This document shows, piece after piece, positions 35,509-44,011 of a stretch of 49,407 nucleotides of DNA (positions within the stretch are counted from its first letter, which is position 1; every line of letters starts with the position of its first letter). The DNA is from Sphingobacteriales bacterium (GTDB lineage: Bacteria; Bacteroidota; Bacteroidia; Chitinophagales; Chitinophagaceae), in contig REAR01000070.1 in NCBI GenBank assembly GCA_004295245.1, positions 1 to 49,407 of the forward strand. Reading direction: 5' to 3'. The notes beneath the pieces are model-generated. The model was not told where the DNA came from. It did no database searches and saw nothing but the letters and a program-made list of their open reading frames with translations. Both the position numbers and the translations under genes were made by a program.

Positions 35509-35675
35509 GTACCCGGCATTGGTTCTTTGAGCAACAGTGGTTGCGTCGCACACTTGTACAGCAGGTATTTTAGTAAACAGTGCTAAAATGCCAGAAAGGT
35601 AATCGCTGCATTATGTTCTACCGTACAAGTGAGTGACACAACGATGTTGCAGCGCATTACAAATGCTGGCAAACA
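35509..35675. repeat. Palindromic intergenic element, copy 13
   Basis: The outer end GTACCCGGCATTGG (35509) leads to core GTTGCGTCGCACACTT (35540-35555). The right core AAGTGAGTGACACAAC (35627-35642) has three changes, then the outer part ends ACAAATGCTGGCAAAC. It spans most of the ftsQ-ftsA gap. Confidence 0.82.
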
Positions 35676-35728
35676 ACTAATCAAAACAGCTATTACCATT
35701 TAACTAACAACTAAAAACAACATAAACT

Positions 35729-37105
35729 ATGAACAACGAACAACCAATTATTGTGGGTTTGGATATTGGTACCACAAAAATTGCCTGTATTGCCGGCCGT
35801 AAGAACGAATACGGAAAATTGGAGATACTGGGTTTTGGTCGTGCTAACAGCAATGGTGTAAAACATGGCCAGGTGCTGAACATTGATGAAACCATTAAAG
35901 CCATTAAAGCAGCACTGGACAATTGTAAGCTGAGCAACCCCGATTTAGAGTTTAATGAAGTGTATGTGGGCATTGCCGGCCATCATATAAAAAGTTTACA
36001 AACCCGTGGAGATATTGTGCGGCAGGATACGGGAGATGAAATTTCTCAGCGTGAGATTGATCAGCTGATTCGGGATCAGTATAAAACATATATTCCCGCC
36101 GGCGATCAGATTATTGATGTGATACCGCAGGAGTTTACGGTAGATAATTTTCAGAACATACCAAACCCCATTGGTTTTGGTGGTGTAAAAGTGGGCGCCA
36201 ACTTTCATATTATTACCGGCGATCGCAACGCTATTAAAAACATTAACCGTGCAGTAGAAAAAAGTAACCTGTCTACAAAAGATTTAGTGTTGCAACCATT
36301 GGCTTCTTCTGCTGCTGTAATGGCGCAGGAAGATTTGGAAGCAGGTGTGGCCATTGTAGATATTGGTGGTGGCACTACCGATCTGGCTGTTTTTCATGAA
36401 GGCATTTTAAAACATACGGCGGTAATACCTTTTGGTGGCGAAAATATTACCAATGATATTAAAACCGGCTTGGGTGTTTTAAAAACACAAGCCGAGCAAA
36501 TGAAAGTGCAGTTTGGCAGTGCATTGGCCAACGAAGCCAAAGCCAATGCGTTTATTACCATACCTGGTTTAAGAGGCATGCCTGCAAAAGAAATTTCTGT
36601 AAAAAACCTGGCCAACATCATACAAGCTCGTATGAGTGAGATAATGGATTTTGTTACCTACCACTTAAAGCAGGTGGGTTTAGACAATCGCCAGCTGAAC
36701 GGAGGTATTGTATTAACCGGTGGTGGCAGTCAATTAAAGCACCTGATTCATTTAACTGCGTATGTTACCGGTTTAAATGCACGCATTGGTTACCCTAATG
36801 AGCATTTAGCTGCCGGCCATATTGATGAACTGGCCAAACCAACGTATGCTACCTGTATTGGTTTAATATTAAAAGGCTACGACGATTACGAGCACAACCG
36901 CAAACAATTTGAAGCCAGCTTTAAGAAAGTAGAAGTGCCGGAGCAGTTGTTACAAAACCAACCTGTAACAGTAGATACGGAAGAGGAAGCATTAGCCGTG
37001 GAGCCAGAAAAAATAAGAAATCGTAAAGGCATGAAAGAATTCTGGAGCAAGTTTAAAGATGGTTTAATTGACCTTTTTAAAGAAGAAGAAGATAAAGCAT
37101 TGTAA
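35729..37105 (+). CDS. ftsA: Cell division protein FtsA
   Basis: Actin-like ATPase that tethers FtsZ to the membrane, 458 residues. The phosphate-1 motif is GLDIGTTKIACIAGRK (about 9-24). The 1C domain follows, then IVDIGGGTTDLAVF (phosphate 2, about 210) and GGIVLTGGGSQLKHL (adenosine motif, about 331). The C-terminal FWSKFKDGLIDLFKEEED contains an amphipathic helix suited to membrane binding. It is preceded by an A-rich leader and followed by ftsZ after 118 bp. Confidence 0.96.
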   Translation: MNNEQPIIVGLDIGTTKIACIAGRKNEYGKLEILGFGRANSNGVKHGQVLNIDETIKAIKAALDNCKLSNPDLEFNEVYVGIAGHHIKSLQTRGDIVRQDTGDEISQREIDQLIRDQYKTYIPAGDQIIDVIPQEFTVDNFQNIPNPIGFGGVKVGANFHIITGDRNAIKNINRAVEKSNLSTKDLVLQPLASSAAVMAQEDLEAGVAIVDIGGGTTDLAVFHEGILKHTAVIPFGGENITNDIKTGLGVLKTQAEQMKVQFGSALANEAKANAFITIPGLRGMPAKEISVKNLANIIQARMSEIMDFVTYHLKQVGLDNRQLNGGIVLTGGGSQLKHLIHLTAYVTGLNARIGYPNEHLAAGHIDELAKPTYATCIGLILKGYDDYEHNRKQFEASFKKVEVPEQLLQNQPVTVDTEEEALAVEPEKIRNRKGMKEFWSKFKDGLIDLFKEEEDKAL

Positions 37106-37117
37106 TAAAAGATCCAT

Positions 37118-37204
37118 GTTACAAGTTGCAGGTTTTAAGCCGGCACGTCATTTAGTAAACACTTGTAACGTAAAACCTGTAACCAGTAACTCGTGACCTG
37201 TAAC
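37118..37204. repeat. GTAAC-rich inverted and direct repeats before ftsZ
   Basis: GTTACAAGT (37118-37126) is the reverse complement of ACTTGTAAC (37161-37169). CAGGTTTTA (37129-37137) is the reverse complement of TAAAACCTG (37171-37179). ACCTGTAAC occurs twice (37175-37183 and 37196-37204). This sequence type differs from the GTTGCGTCGCAC family. Confidence 0.75.
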
Positions 37205-37223
37205 TTAAAAAAATTCAACAACT

Positions 37224-39197
37224 ATGATTCACTTTGATTTACCGAAAGAAAAATCGTCTATTATAAAAGTAATAGGTGTTGGGGGTGGGGGCAGCAATGC
37301 AGTGAACCACATGTTCAGTCAAAGTATTGAGGGCGTAAACTTTATTATTTGTAATACCGATGCACAGGCTATTGCGCAAAGCGATGTGCCCAATAAAATT
37401 CAGCTGGGGCCGCATTTAACGCAAGGGCTGGGTGCCGGTGCCAACCCTGAAATTGGAAAGCAGGCAACTGAAGAAAGTTTGGAAGAAATTAAACGCATAC
37501 TGGAAGTAAATACCAAAATGGCATTTATTACAGCAGGTATGGGTGGTGGTACTGGTACTGGCGGAGCACCTATTATTTCAAAAATTTGTAAAGATCTTGG
37601 TATTCTTACAGTAGGTATTGTTACCACGCCCTTTTCTTACGAAGGAAAGAAGCGTCAGTTGCAGGCAGAAGAAGGCATTCTGTCAATGAAAAACTATGTA
37701 GACACTTTACTGGTAATTAGCAACGATAAATTGCGCCACCAGTTTGGTAACCTTAAAATGAAAGAAGCTTTTGCCAAGGCAGACAATGTATTGGCAACAG
37801 CCGCTAAATGTATTACCGATGTAATTAACAGTACCGGTCAGATTAATGTAGACTTTGCCGATGTATGTACGGTAATGCGCAATGGCGGTGTGGCTATTTT
37901 AGGTAATGCTGCTGCAGAAGGTGAAAACCGTGCACAAAAAGCTATTGAAGAAGCATTGAATTCTCCGTTGCTGAACGATAATGATATCAGTGGTGCTAAA
38001 TGGATACTGATAAATATCAACTCTTCTGAGAACGAGCATGAGTTTACAATGGATGAAGTGGAGATTATTCAAAACTACCTGTTAAGCCGTGCCGGTGAAA
38101 GTACTGATGTGATATTGGGATTGGGGTACGATAATAACCTGGGCAGCAAAATTGGTATTACATTAATTGCAACAGGTTTTGAATATAAAGATCCGTTTAA
38201 TAAAGCGGCCGCAAAAAAAATTGAAACAATTGCAGAGCCGGAGAAAATAGTAATGACGCTGGAAGTAAAGAAAGAAGAGCCTGTTGCTGTAATACCGGTG
38301 GCTAAACAATTTGCGCTGCCATTGGATGAACGTGCAGAAGAAAAAGAAGAAACCATTGAACCTGTAGTAGCATTAGCAATAAAAACAGCAACACCAGCGC
38401 CCCAGCAGATAATAGAAGAAACGTTGATGCCCACTTTGAAAGAAGAAGATGTGGCACCGGTTATTCTTTTTACAGATGCGGAACCTATTAGTAAAACTAC
38501 TGTGAACAAAGCAGCAGAATTGGTGGAGAATAAAAACGAACCAGAATTTTTTGAGTTGGTACTTTCGCAACCAACCAATGCAGTTGAAGAAAAAATAAAT
38601 TCTGTACCGGTACAAGCCGTTAAAGAAGAACAAAATAATCAAATGCATTCTCCTGCGTCTGCAGCGTCGGGAGGATACTTGGCCAAGCCCTCCAATATTT
38701 ATGCAGAACCACGGTCGGCAGAGACTAATCCCTGCCCCGAACACTCGGTAACTCCTGTGAATCACCCCATCTTAAAAGAGACGGTGCCACCGCTGGTTCA
38801 AAAAGAAGAAGAACCTTCTTTCGGCGAAATGCAAATTGTTCTCAAAGATGACATTTCAAGTACGGCGGATGCGCCTTGGGCCTCACAAACTCAACCAACA
38901 ATCAATGCCTCTTTTGCTGAGGAACCGGCAATGCTGGACGAAGCAGAGGAACAAAAACGGCGGGCAGCAGAACGAATACAGAAATTACGTAACCTGTCAT
39001 TCAATGTTAACACTGCTGATCCAAACAATGAGTTTGAAACTGTGCCGGCTTACATCCGCCGTAATTTAGAGTTGTATAATACAGTAAGTCCTGCAGAAAA
39101 TTTTTACAGCAATTACGAGGTGAAAAGCGATGATGAAAAAGGCGGCGCCTCCATCAGCACCATTAATACATTTTTACAAGGCAAAAAGCCCGATTAA
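37224..39197 (+). CDS. ftsZ: Cell division GTPase FtsZ with long C-terminal linker
   Basis: Tubulin-like GTPase forming the Z ring, 657 residues. The GTPase core is residues 1-320: GVGGGGSNAVNHM, the tubulin signature GMGGGTGTGGAP (about 105-116), NVDFADVCTVM and the T7-loop region. A Glu/Pro/Val-rich linker of roughly 280 residues follows. VPAYIRRN (607-614) resembles the conserved C-terminal peptide that binds FtsA, but here it is followed by another 43 residues ending STINTFLQGKKPD. The length is well above E. coli (383). It is the last gene of the cluster, with a terminator behind it. Confidence 0.96.
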   Translation: MIHFDLPKEKSSIIKVIGVGGGGSNAVNHMFSQSIEGVNFIICNTDAQAIAQSDVPNKIQLGPHLTQGLGAGANPEIGKQATEESLEEIKRILEVNTKMAFITAGMGGGTGTGGAPIISKICKDLGILTVGIVTTPFSYEGKKRQLQAEEGILSMKNYVDTLLVISNDKLRHQFGNLKMKEAFAKADNVLATAAKCITDVINSTGQINVDFADVCTVMRNGGVAILGNAAAEGENRAQKAIEEALNSPLLNDNDISGAKWILININSSENEHEFTMDEVEIIQNYLLSRAGESTDVILGLGYDNNLGSKIGITLIATGFEYKDPFNKAAAKKIETIAEPEKIVMTLEVKKEEPVAVIPVAKQFALPLDERAEEKEETIEPVVALAIKTATPAPQQIIEETLMPTLKEEDVAPVILFTDAEPISKTTVNKAAELVENKNEPEFFELVLSQPTNAVEEKINSVPVQAVKEEQNNQMHSPASAASGGYLAKPSNIYAEPRSAETNPCPEHSVTPVNHPILKETVPPLVQKEEEPSFGEMQIVLKDDISSTADAPWASQTQPTINASFAEEPAMLDEAEEQKRRAAERIQKLRNLSFNVNTADPNNEFETVPAYIRRNLELYNTVSPAENFYSNYEVKSDDEKGGASISTINTFLQGKKPD

Positions 39198-39273
39198 AAT
39201 AGTTTGATTGTTTTCAATCAATCAAGTTCGTATGTTTTTAGTTGTTGTATCCTGTTGAAAGGATAGTTGTTAG

Positions 39274-39304
39274 CCCTCCTGTTTTTTACAGGAGGGATTT
39301 TTTA
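39274..39304 (+). terminator. Terminator closing the dcw cluster
   Basis: CCCTCCTGT (39274-39282) and ACAGGAGGG (39288-39296) form a perfect 9-bp stem followed by ATTTTTTT. It reaches the stop codon of the convergent yccF-like gene. Confidence 0.88.
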
Positions 39305-39676
39305 TGCCGCCACTATCTTTTTGCCAAAAGGCAGCAGTGAAACTTCCACCAGTTTAAAATGCTGGCGGCCCCAGGGCAAACCAATAATGGTTATAGAAAG
39401 CAGCAGGCCCATAATAATATGCGTAAAGGCTGTGCACAATCCGCCACAGAGTAACCAAATAACATTAAATACTACACCCAGGCAGCCGGTATTGCTGCTG
39501 TCACTCACCACCTTTTTGCCAAAAGGCCATATCACCAGCGCAGCCAATTTAAAACATTGCAACCCAAAGGGTATACCAATAACAGTAATACACAAAACCA
39601 GCCCGCCCAATAAATAGCCCAATGCGGCTAAGAAGCCGCCAAAAATCAGCCAGATTAAATTGCCTAATAAATTCAT
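39302..39676 (-). CDS. YccF domain membrane protein
   Basis: A 124-residue inner-membrane protein with two copies of the YccF motif. Copy one is LIWLIFGGFLAALGYLLGGLV with CITVIGIPFGLQCFKLAAL; copy two is VIWLLCGGLCTAFTHIIMGLL with SITIIGLPWGRQHFKLVEV. Each ends in PFGKK. About four membrane segments are expected. The duplication within the protein is clear and normal for the family. Function unknown. It is convergent with ftsZ and divergent from the methyltransferase gene, with 65 bp between their start codons. Confidence 0.85.
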   Translation of the reverse strand: MNLLGNLIWLIFGGFLAALGYLLGGLVLCITVIGIPFGLQCFKLAALVIWPFGKKVVSDSSNTGCLGVVFNVIWLLCGGLCTAFTHIIMGLLLSITIIGLPWGRQHFKLVEVSLLPFGKKIVAA

Positions 39677-39729
39677 GCAATGAAAATAAAATAATTGCTG
39701 CTAATAAAATGATAAACCAAGGGTTCATT

Positions 39730-39737
39730 TACATTTG
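39730..39737 (+). promoter_or_regulatory. -7 element very close to ATG (leaderless candidate)
   Basis: TACATTTG matches TAnnTTTG and ends only 4 nt before the chosen ATG at 39742. If used, transcription would begin at or next to the start codon. No clear -33 element is seen. Confidence 0.38.
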
Positions 39738-39741
39738 CGGC

Positions 39742-40914
39742 ATGACGAACGTAATTTTAAAAAAGAAAATAAGCCAGCGCATTACCAATGGTCACCCTTG
39801 GATATTTGCCAACGAGGTGGCGGAAGTAAATGGAGTGGCCGATGGCGGAGAAACGGTAGAAGTGTTTACATACGATAAAAAATTTGTGGGCCGTGGTTAT
39901 ATCAACCAACGCTCACAAATAATGGTACGCTTACTTACCAGAGATAGGAATGAAGCTATTGACGAAGCTTTCTTCTACAATCGTATTGCCAGCGCCTGGC
40001 AATACCGCCAGCAAATTGGTTATACAGAAAATTGCCGGCTTGTGTTTGGAGAAGCAGATGAAATGCCGGCACTTATTATTGATAAGTTTAACGATTATTT
40101 TGTGCTGCAAACACTGGCACTTGGTATGGATAAATGGAAGCCCGCCATTGTTGCTGCGCTGCAAAAAATATTTAACCCCAAAGGTATTTATGAACGCAAC
40201 GATGTGCCGGTGCGTGAACTGGAAGGCATACCCCAGCAAAAAGGGTTTTTAACAACGCCGTTTGATACCAAGATTCTTATTAATGAAAACGGATTAAAAT
40301 TTCATGTAGATATTGAGAACGGACAAAAGACCGGTTATTTTTTAGACCAGCAAGATAACCGCCGTGCCATACAACATATTTGCAAAGGGGCCGATGTGCT
40401 GGGTGCCTTTACCTATACCGGCACTTTTGAAATTCATGCGGCGCATTATGGCGCTAAATCTGTTTTTGGTATTGATATTTCTGAAAATGCCGTAGCGCAA
40501 GCCAATAAAAATGCGGCGTTGAATGGATTGGAAAATGTTTGCCGGTTTGAAGCCATGAATGCGTTTGATGTATTAAAGCAATGGGGGAAAGATGGCAAGC
40601 AATACGATGTGGTGATGCTGGACCCACCGGCGTTTACCAAAAGCCGTGAGACCATACAAAAAGCTATTACAGGTTATAAAGAAATAAACCTGCGTGGCAT
40701 GAAGCTGATAAAAAAAGGCGGTTTCCTGGTTACCTCTTCCTGCACCAACCTGGTGCAGCCAGAATTGTTTTTGCAAATAATTGAAATGGCGGCTAAAGAT
40801 GCACGCCGCAAATTAAGGCAGGTAACTTTTCAGGCGCAGGCCAGCGATCATCCCATTATCTGGGGCATGGAAAATACTAACTATTTAAAATTCTTAATTG
40901 TGCAGGTTATATAA
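39742..40914 (+). CDS. RlmI-like 23S rRNA cytosine methyltransferase
   Basis: A 390-residue class I SAM-dependent enzyme related to RlmI, which makes m5C1962 in 23S rRNA. The N-terminal PUA domain (about 1-75) includes NGHPWIFANEVAEV. An EEHEE-like central part follows, then the Rossmann domain with YFLDQQDNRRAIQ, DVLGAFTYTGTFEIHAA (SAM site), VMLDPPAFTKSR and the catalytic-region SSCTNLV. ATG 39742 starts MTNVILKKKI, the usual family beginning. The open frame extends 40 codons further upstream, but that part overlaps the divergent yccF-like gene and does not look like PUA sequence. Confidence 0.9.
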   Translation: MTNVILKKKISQRITNGHPWIFANEVAEVNGVADGGETVEVFTYDKKFVGRGYINQRSQIMVRLLTRDRNEAIDEAFFYNRIASAWQYRQQIGYTENCRLVFGEADEMPALIIDKFNDYFVLQTLALGMDKWKPAIVAALQKIFNPKGIYERNDVPVRELEGIPQQKGFLTTPFDTKILINENGLKFHVDIENGQKTGYFLDQQDNRRAIQHICKGADVLGAFTYTGTFEIHAAHYGAKSVFGIDISENAVAQANKNAALNGLENVCRFEAMNAFDVLKQWGKDGKQYDVVMLDPPAFTKSRETIQKAITGYKEINLRGMKLIKKGGFLVTSSCTNLVQPELFLQIIEMAAKDARRKLRQVTFQAQASDHPIIWGMENTNYLKFLIVQVI

Positions 40915-40916
40915 TT

Positions 40917-41072
40917 GGGTAACCAGCATTGGCAATGCTATTCAGCATCGTTGCGTCGCACACTTCAACTGCAGCATTTCACATTTGAGAGTTAAAATCA
41001 GAAACATCAAATCTCAAATGTACAAGTGTGCGACGCAAGGATGCTGCCATGAAAAACAATAGCTGGTAACAT
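40917..41072. repeat. Palindromic intergenic element, copy 14 (near complete)
   Basis: The left arm runs from GGTAACCAGCATTGG (40917) through CAGCATCGTTGCGTCGCAC to the core end (40950-40965). The right arm starts AAGTGTGCGACGCAAG (41024-41039) and ends AGCTGGTAACAT. The two roughly 48-bp arms align over their full length. The centre carries ATCAGAAACATCAAAT, the reverse complement of the centre of copy 3. Confidence 0.9.
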
Positions 41073-41106
41073 AAAAAAATGGCTGCTTTTATAGCAGCCA
41101 TTTTTT
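41073..41106. terminator. Bidirectional terminator abutting repeat copy 14
   Basis: A stem of AAAAAATGGCTGCT with AGCAGCCATTTTTT around a 5-nt loop, with A tract left and T tract right. It sits between convergent genes and starts where the palindromic element ends. Confidence 0.85.
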
Positions 41107-41124
41107 ATGCAATGCAATTACTTA

Positions 41125-43686
41125 TTATTTAGGATCGAGAATTTTGGTGATGCGTTCTGCCACATCTTGCAAGTGCAGTTTGCTCATACGATCTGCAGTG
41201 GCAGGCAGGGCGGCGTTTATTTGTGTGCGCAGGCTGCGTAAGGTTCCTTTGGCAACAGAAACAATATCTGTTTTCTTTACATCTACAGTAGAGAAACTGC
41301 CAATGGTAATAACCAAGCCACCAAAGCCGCTGTTACTGGGTGGGTTTATGATGCTGCTCAATCTTTCTATAAATACTTTTTGCAAATTGCGGCGATACAT
41401 ATCAATAGGTTTGCGGGTGCTTAGTTCTGTCCAGAGATTTTTTTGCAAATCATCCAGCAGGTTGCTTACCGTATAAGTTTTATCTCCCAGTTCTGCTTCG
41501 GCATACATCAACTTGTTCATGCGGTAGGTACTTAATAAACTATTTAATGTACTTTCTTGTCTTGCGCCAATAACACTCAAAGGGCTGCTTGAAATTTTAC
41601 TATACGCATCGTTGGTTGTAAGCCAGGTGGGTGTGGTAAATAATTGTTTGTTTAAAAAAGCCATAGCCTCCTGTTGGGTGGCTTTGGGTACAAACTCGTA
41701 CACAGCACCGCTTTGCTCTACCGTTTTTGGGGTTTCATAAATACCGCCGATATTTTTTGTTGCATGACCAATATAGCGGCCATACTGAGTAACTACTTCA
41801 TTAAATAATGTGTTCAATGTTAAAAAATCTTCGTTGGCCACTTTGCTCCAATTTGTAAGATTTGGAAAGATGCGCTGCAGGTTTTTAATGCCGTAGTTAC
41901 CCGCTTTCATGGCATTGTCTCCAAGGTCTTCGTTTTGAGAGCGGGGATCATCGGGATTACTTTCGGTGCCAAACCACAAACGGGGGTTTTTTTGCAAACG
42001 ATCCATTACCAGTTTATTTAAAATGGGTGTTTCTGCTTCGGCTGAGTTTGCCTCGTACAATTTTTTGTAGCCCCATTCAATGGCCCATTTATCATAGTCG
42101 CCTACATCTGGCAGCATTTCTTCTCCTGAGATATTGTCTTCTGGTTGTGCAACATAATTAAAACGTGCATAATCCATAATAGAGGGGGTATGCCTGTTTT
42201 CCTGCAGCCATTTTTTATCTCTTAGTTTTTCAACCGGTACGGTAGAGCTGGAGCCAAAATTGTGACGCAGTCCTAATGTGTGGCCTACCTCATGGGCAGC
42301 TACAAAACGAATAAGCCGCCCCATCAATTCATCATCAAAAACTGCTTTGCGGGCACGGTCATCTACTGCACCGGCTTGTACAAAATACCAGTTACGTTGA
42401 AGCTCCATTATATTATGGTACCAATTGATATGGCTCTCTAATATTTCACCGCTGCGGGGGTCGTGAACGTTGGGGCCGCTGGCATTGGGTATATCAGAAG
42501 GTTTGTAAACAATAGCAGAGAAGCGGGCATCTTCCAAACTCCAGGTGCTATCTTCTGCGGGTGTTGGTGCTAATTTACCCATAATGGCATTTTTAAAACC
42601 TGCTTTTTCAAAAGCTTTTTGCCAATCGTTTACACCTTGTATGAGATAAGGTACCCATTTTTTTGGGGTAGCTGGATCTATATAATAAACAATTGGTTTT
42701 TTAGGTTCTACCAGTTCACCGCGTTTATGTTTTTCAATGTCTTCCTCTTTAGGCTCCAATCTCCAGCGCAAAGCCATATTAATATCTTTTACGCCTTGTG
42801 GGTTGGCATCAAAGTCGGTATAACTACGTGCAAAGAAGCCAACGCGGCTATCAAAATAGCGGGCTTGCATGGGTTTTGCTGGAAGTAGTAGGAGCGAACT
42901 GTTTATTTCCATGGTCATCAGCTGGCCTGCAGGTGGTGCACCAAAAGGGGAAGTTGTAATTGCGCCAAAACTTCCGCTGCTTTTTGAATATGTTTTAACG
43001 GTTTTTATTTCTATGTTAACCGGATAAGGCTTAACCGAAACAGTGTATGATTTATCTGGCTGTAATCCTCCAATCTGAAACAAGGATTTTAATCCGGAAG
43101 AGAAAAAAAGCACATCATTATCACTATTAATATAGTTGGTCATTTCTATAACCACACCAGTAGAGTCTTTTGAAAAGCAGGCGATATCAAAAGCAGCTAC
43201 TATTGGTTGAATATTAGAATTCATAACTGCTTTATACATGGGCATGGTGCTGTCTTTAGAAATCTCATCATAAGACAGCTTCATCATAAAAATTTTATTA
43301 TTGGGGCCTTTTTTAAAAGAAATAACATTACTGCCTATCTGATCACCGGCATAGCCAAAGAAAAAATTTCTCATACCGGCAGCAGCTTTAGAAAGACGGT
43401 TTACCACTAAAATTTCCCTACTAAATAAACTGTCGTGTATTTCAAAAAACCATTTGTCTTCAAGTCTATAAACAGTAAAAAGCCCTTTTTTTGAAATGGC
43501 CTTATCGGTTATGATGTCTTTAAAAGCTTTGGGCCCGGGTTTTGGCGGGGTAGATAAACTAACAGGTGTACTTCCGTTGTTAGGAGTAATAGGGGTAACG
43601 GCAGGCCTTCTATCTTGTGCAAAGGTTTGCATTGAAAGCAGAAAAAATGCGGCAGATAATATGCCTTTACTCAAAGTTTGCATCAT
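41125..43686 (-). CDS. Zinc-dependent metalloprotease (met-zincin, DUF5117/DUF4953 type)
   Basis: An exported protease of 853 residues. Residues 1-23 are a signal peptide (ending QTFAQ). A Pro-rich stretch follows, then the DUF5118/DUF5117-like N-terminal half (about 60-330). The catalytic domain carries HEVGHTLGLRHN with His465, Glu466, His469 and His475; PSIMDYARFNY about 35 residues later supplies the Met-turn. This pattern matches the large zinc proteases of Bacteroidota with DUF4953. The substrate is unknown. I start at ATG 43686 (MMQTLSKGIL) because the 12 residues before it would spoil the signal peptide; 43722 is the upstream alternative. Confidence 0.88.
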   Translation of the reverse strand: MMQTLSKGILSAAFFLLSMQTFAQDRRPAVTPITPNNGSTPVSLSTPPKPGPKAFKDIITDKAISKKGLFTVYRLEDKWFFEIHDSLFSREILVVNRLSKAAAGMRNFFFGYAGDQIGSNVISFKKGPNNKIFMMKLSYDEISKDSTMPMYKAVMNSNIQPIVAAFDIACFSKDSTGVVIEMTNYINSDNDVLFFSSGLKSLFQIGGLQPDKSYTVSVKPYPVNIEIKTVKTYSKSSGSFGAITTSPFGAPPAGQLMTMEINSSLLLLPAKPMQARYFDSRVGFFARSYTDFDANPQGVKDINMALRWRLEPKEEDIEKHKRGELVEPKKPIVYYIDPATPKKWVPYLIQGVNDWQKAFEKAGFKNAIMGKLAPTPAEDSTWSLEDARFSAIVYKPSDIPNASGPNVHDPRSGEILESHINWYHNIMELQRNWYFVQAGAVDDRARKAVFDDELMGRLIRFVAAHEVGHTLGLRHNFGSSSTVPVEKLRDKKWLQENRHTPSIMDYARFNYVAQPEDNISGEEMLPDVGDYDKWAIEWGYKKLYEANSAEAETPILNKLVMDRLQKNPRLWFGTESNPDDPRSQNEDLGDNAMKAGNYGIKNLQRIFPNLTNWSKVANEDFLTLNTLFNEVVTQYGRYIGHATKNIGGIYETPKTVEQSGAVYEFVPKATQQEAMAFLNKQLFTTPTWLTTNDAYSKISSSPLSVIGARQESTLNSLLSTYRMNKLMYAEAELGDKTYTVSNLLDDLQKNLWTELSTRKPIDMYRRNLQKVFIERLSSIINPPSNSGFGGLVITIGSFSTVDVKKTDIVSVAKGTLRSLRTQINAALPATADRMSKLHLQDVAERITKILDPK

Positions 43687-44011
43687 AAGCTTGTAATTGT
43701 GTTTAGAAATGAAGATAACCAAAAGATAATGTGATTTTTTTTTGATACTACAGCAAAGGAGTATTTTTTGTTTAAACGGGCTACCGCGTGAAGTTTCACT
43801 GAAATTATGGAAGTGGGTAGAGGACGGTTTTATGTAGAAAATTTGGGTATTAAGTTGGGTTTTTGAAAACGGAAAATACTTATCTTGTGAGCCCTCGTAA
43901 AATTTTTATTTAGGGGGACTGATTTTTTAAAAACTTTTTTATGTAGAATTGTGTGTGTAAAACATACATTAATTGCCAACGAAAAATTTTAAACACTAAA
44001 AACAAACGATC
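43687..44011. other. 325-bp AT-rich divergent gap, metalloprotease/exbB
   Basis: No gene or family repeat is seen. It holds poly-T runs and a weak promoter-like pair: GTTG at 43854-43857, then TATCTTG at 43881-43887. The region just before exbB is A-rich (AACACTAAAAACAAACGATC), as is usual for Bacteroidota translation starts. Confidence 0.4.

Noticed and set aside
39622-39741. Upstream extension of the RlmI-like protein
   Set aside because: The 40 extra codons overlap the divergent yccF-like gene and its start, and do not match the PUA domain start.
41144-41476. Plus-strand open frame opposite the metalloprotease
   Set aside because: It is a mirror frame of a strongly conserved coding region and has no own motifs.
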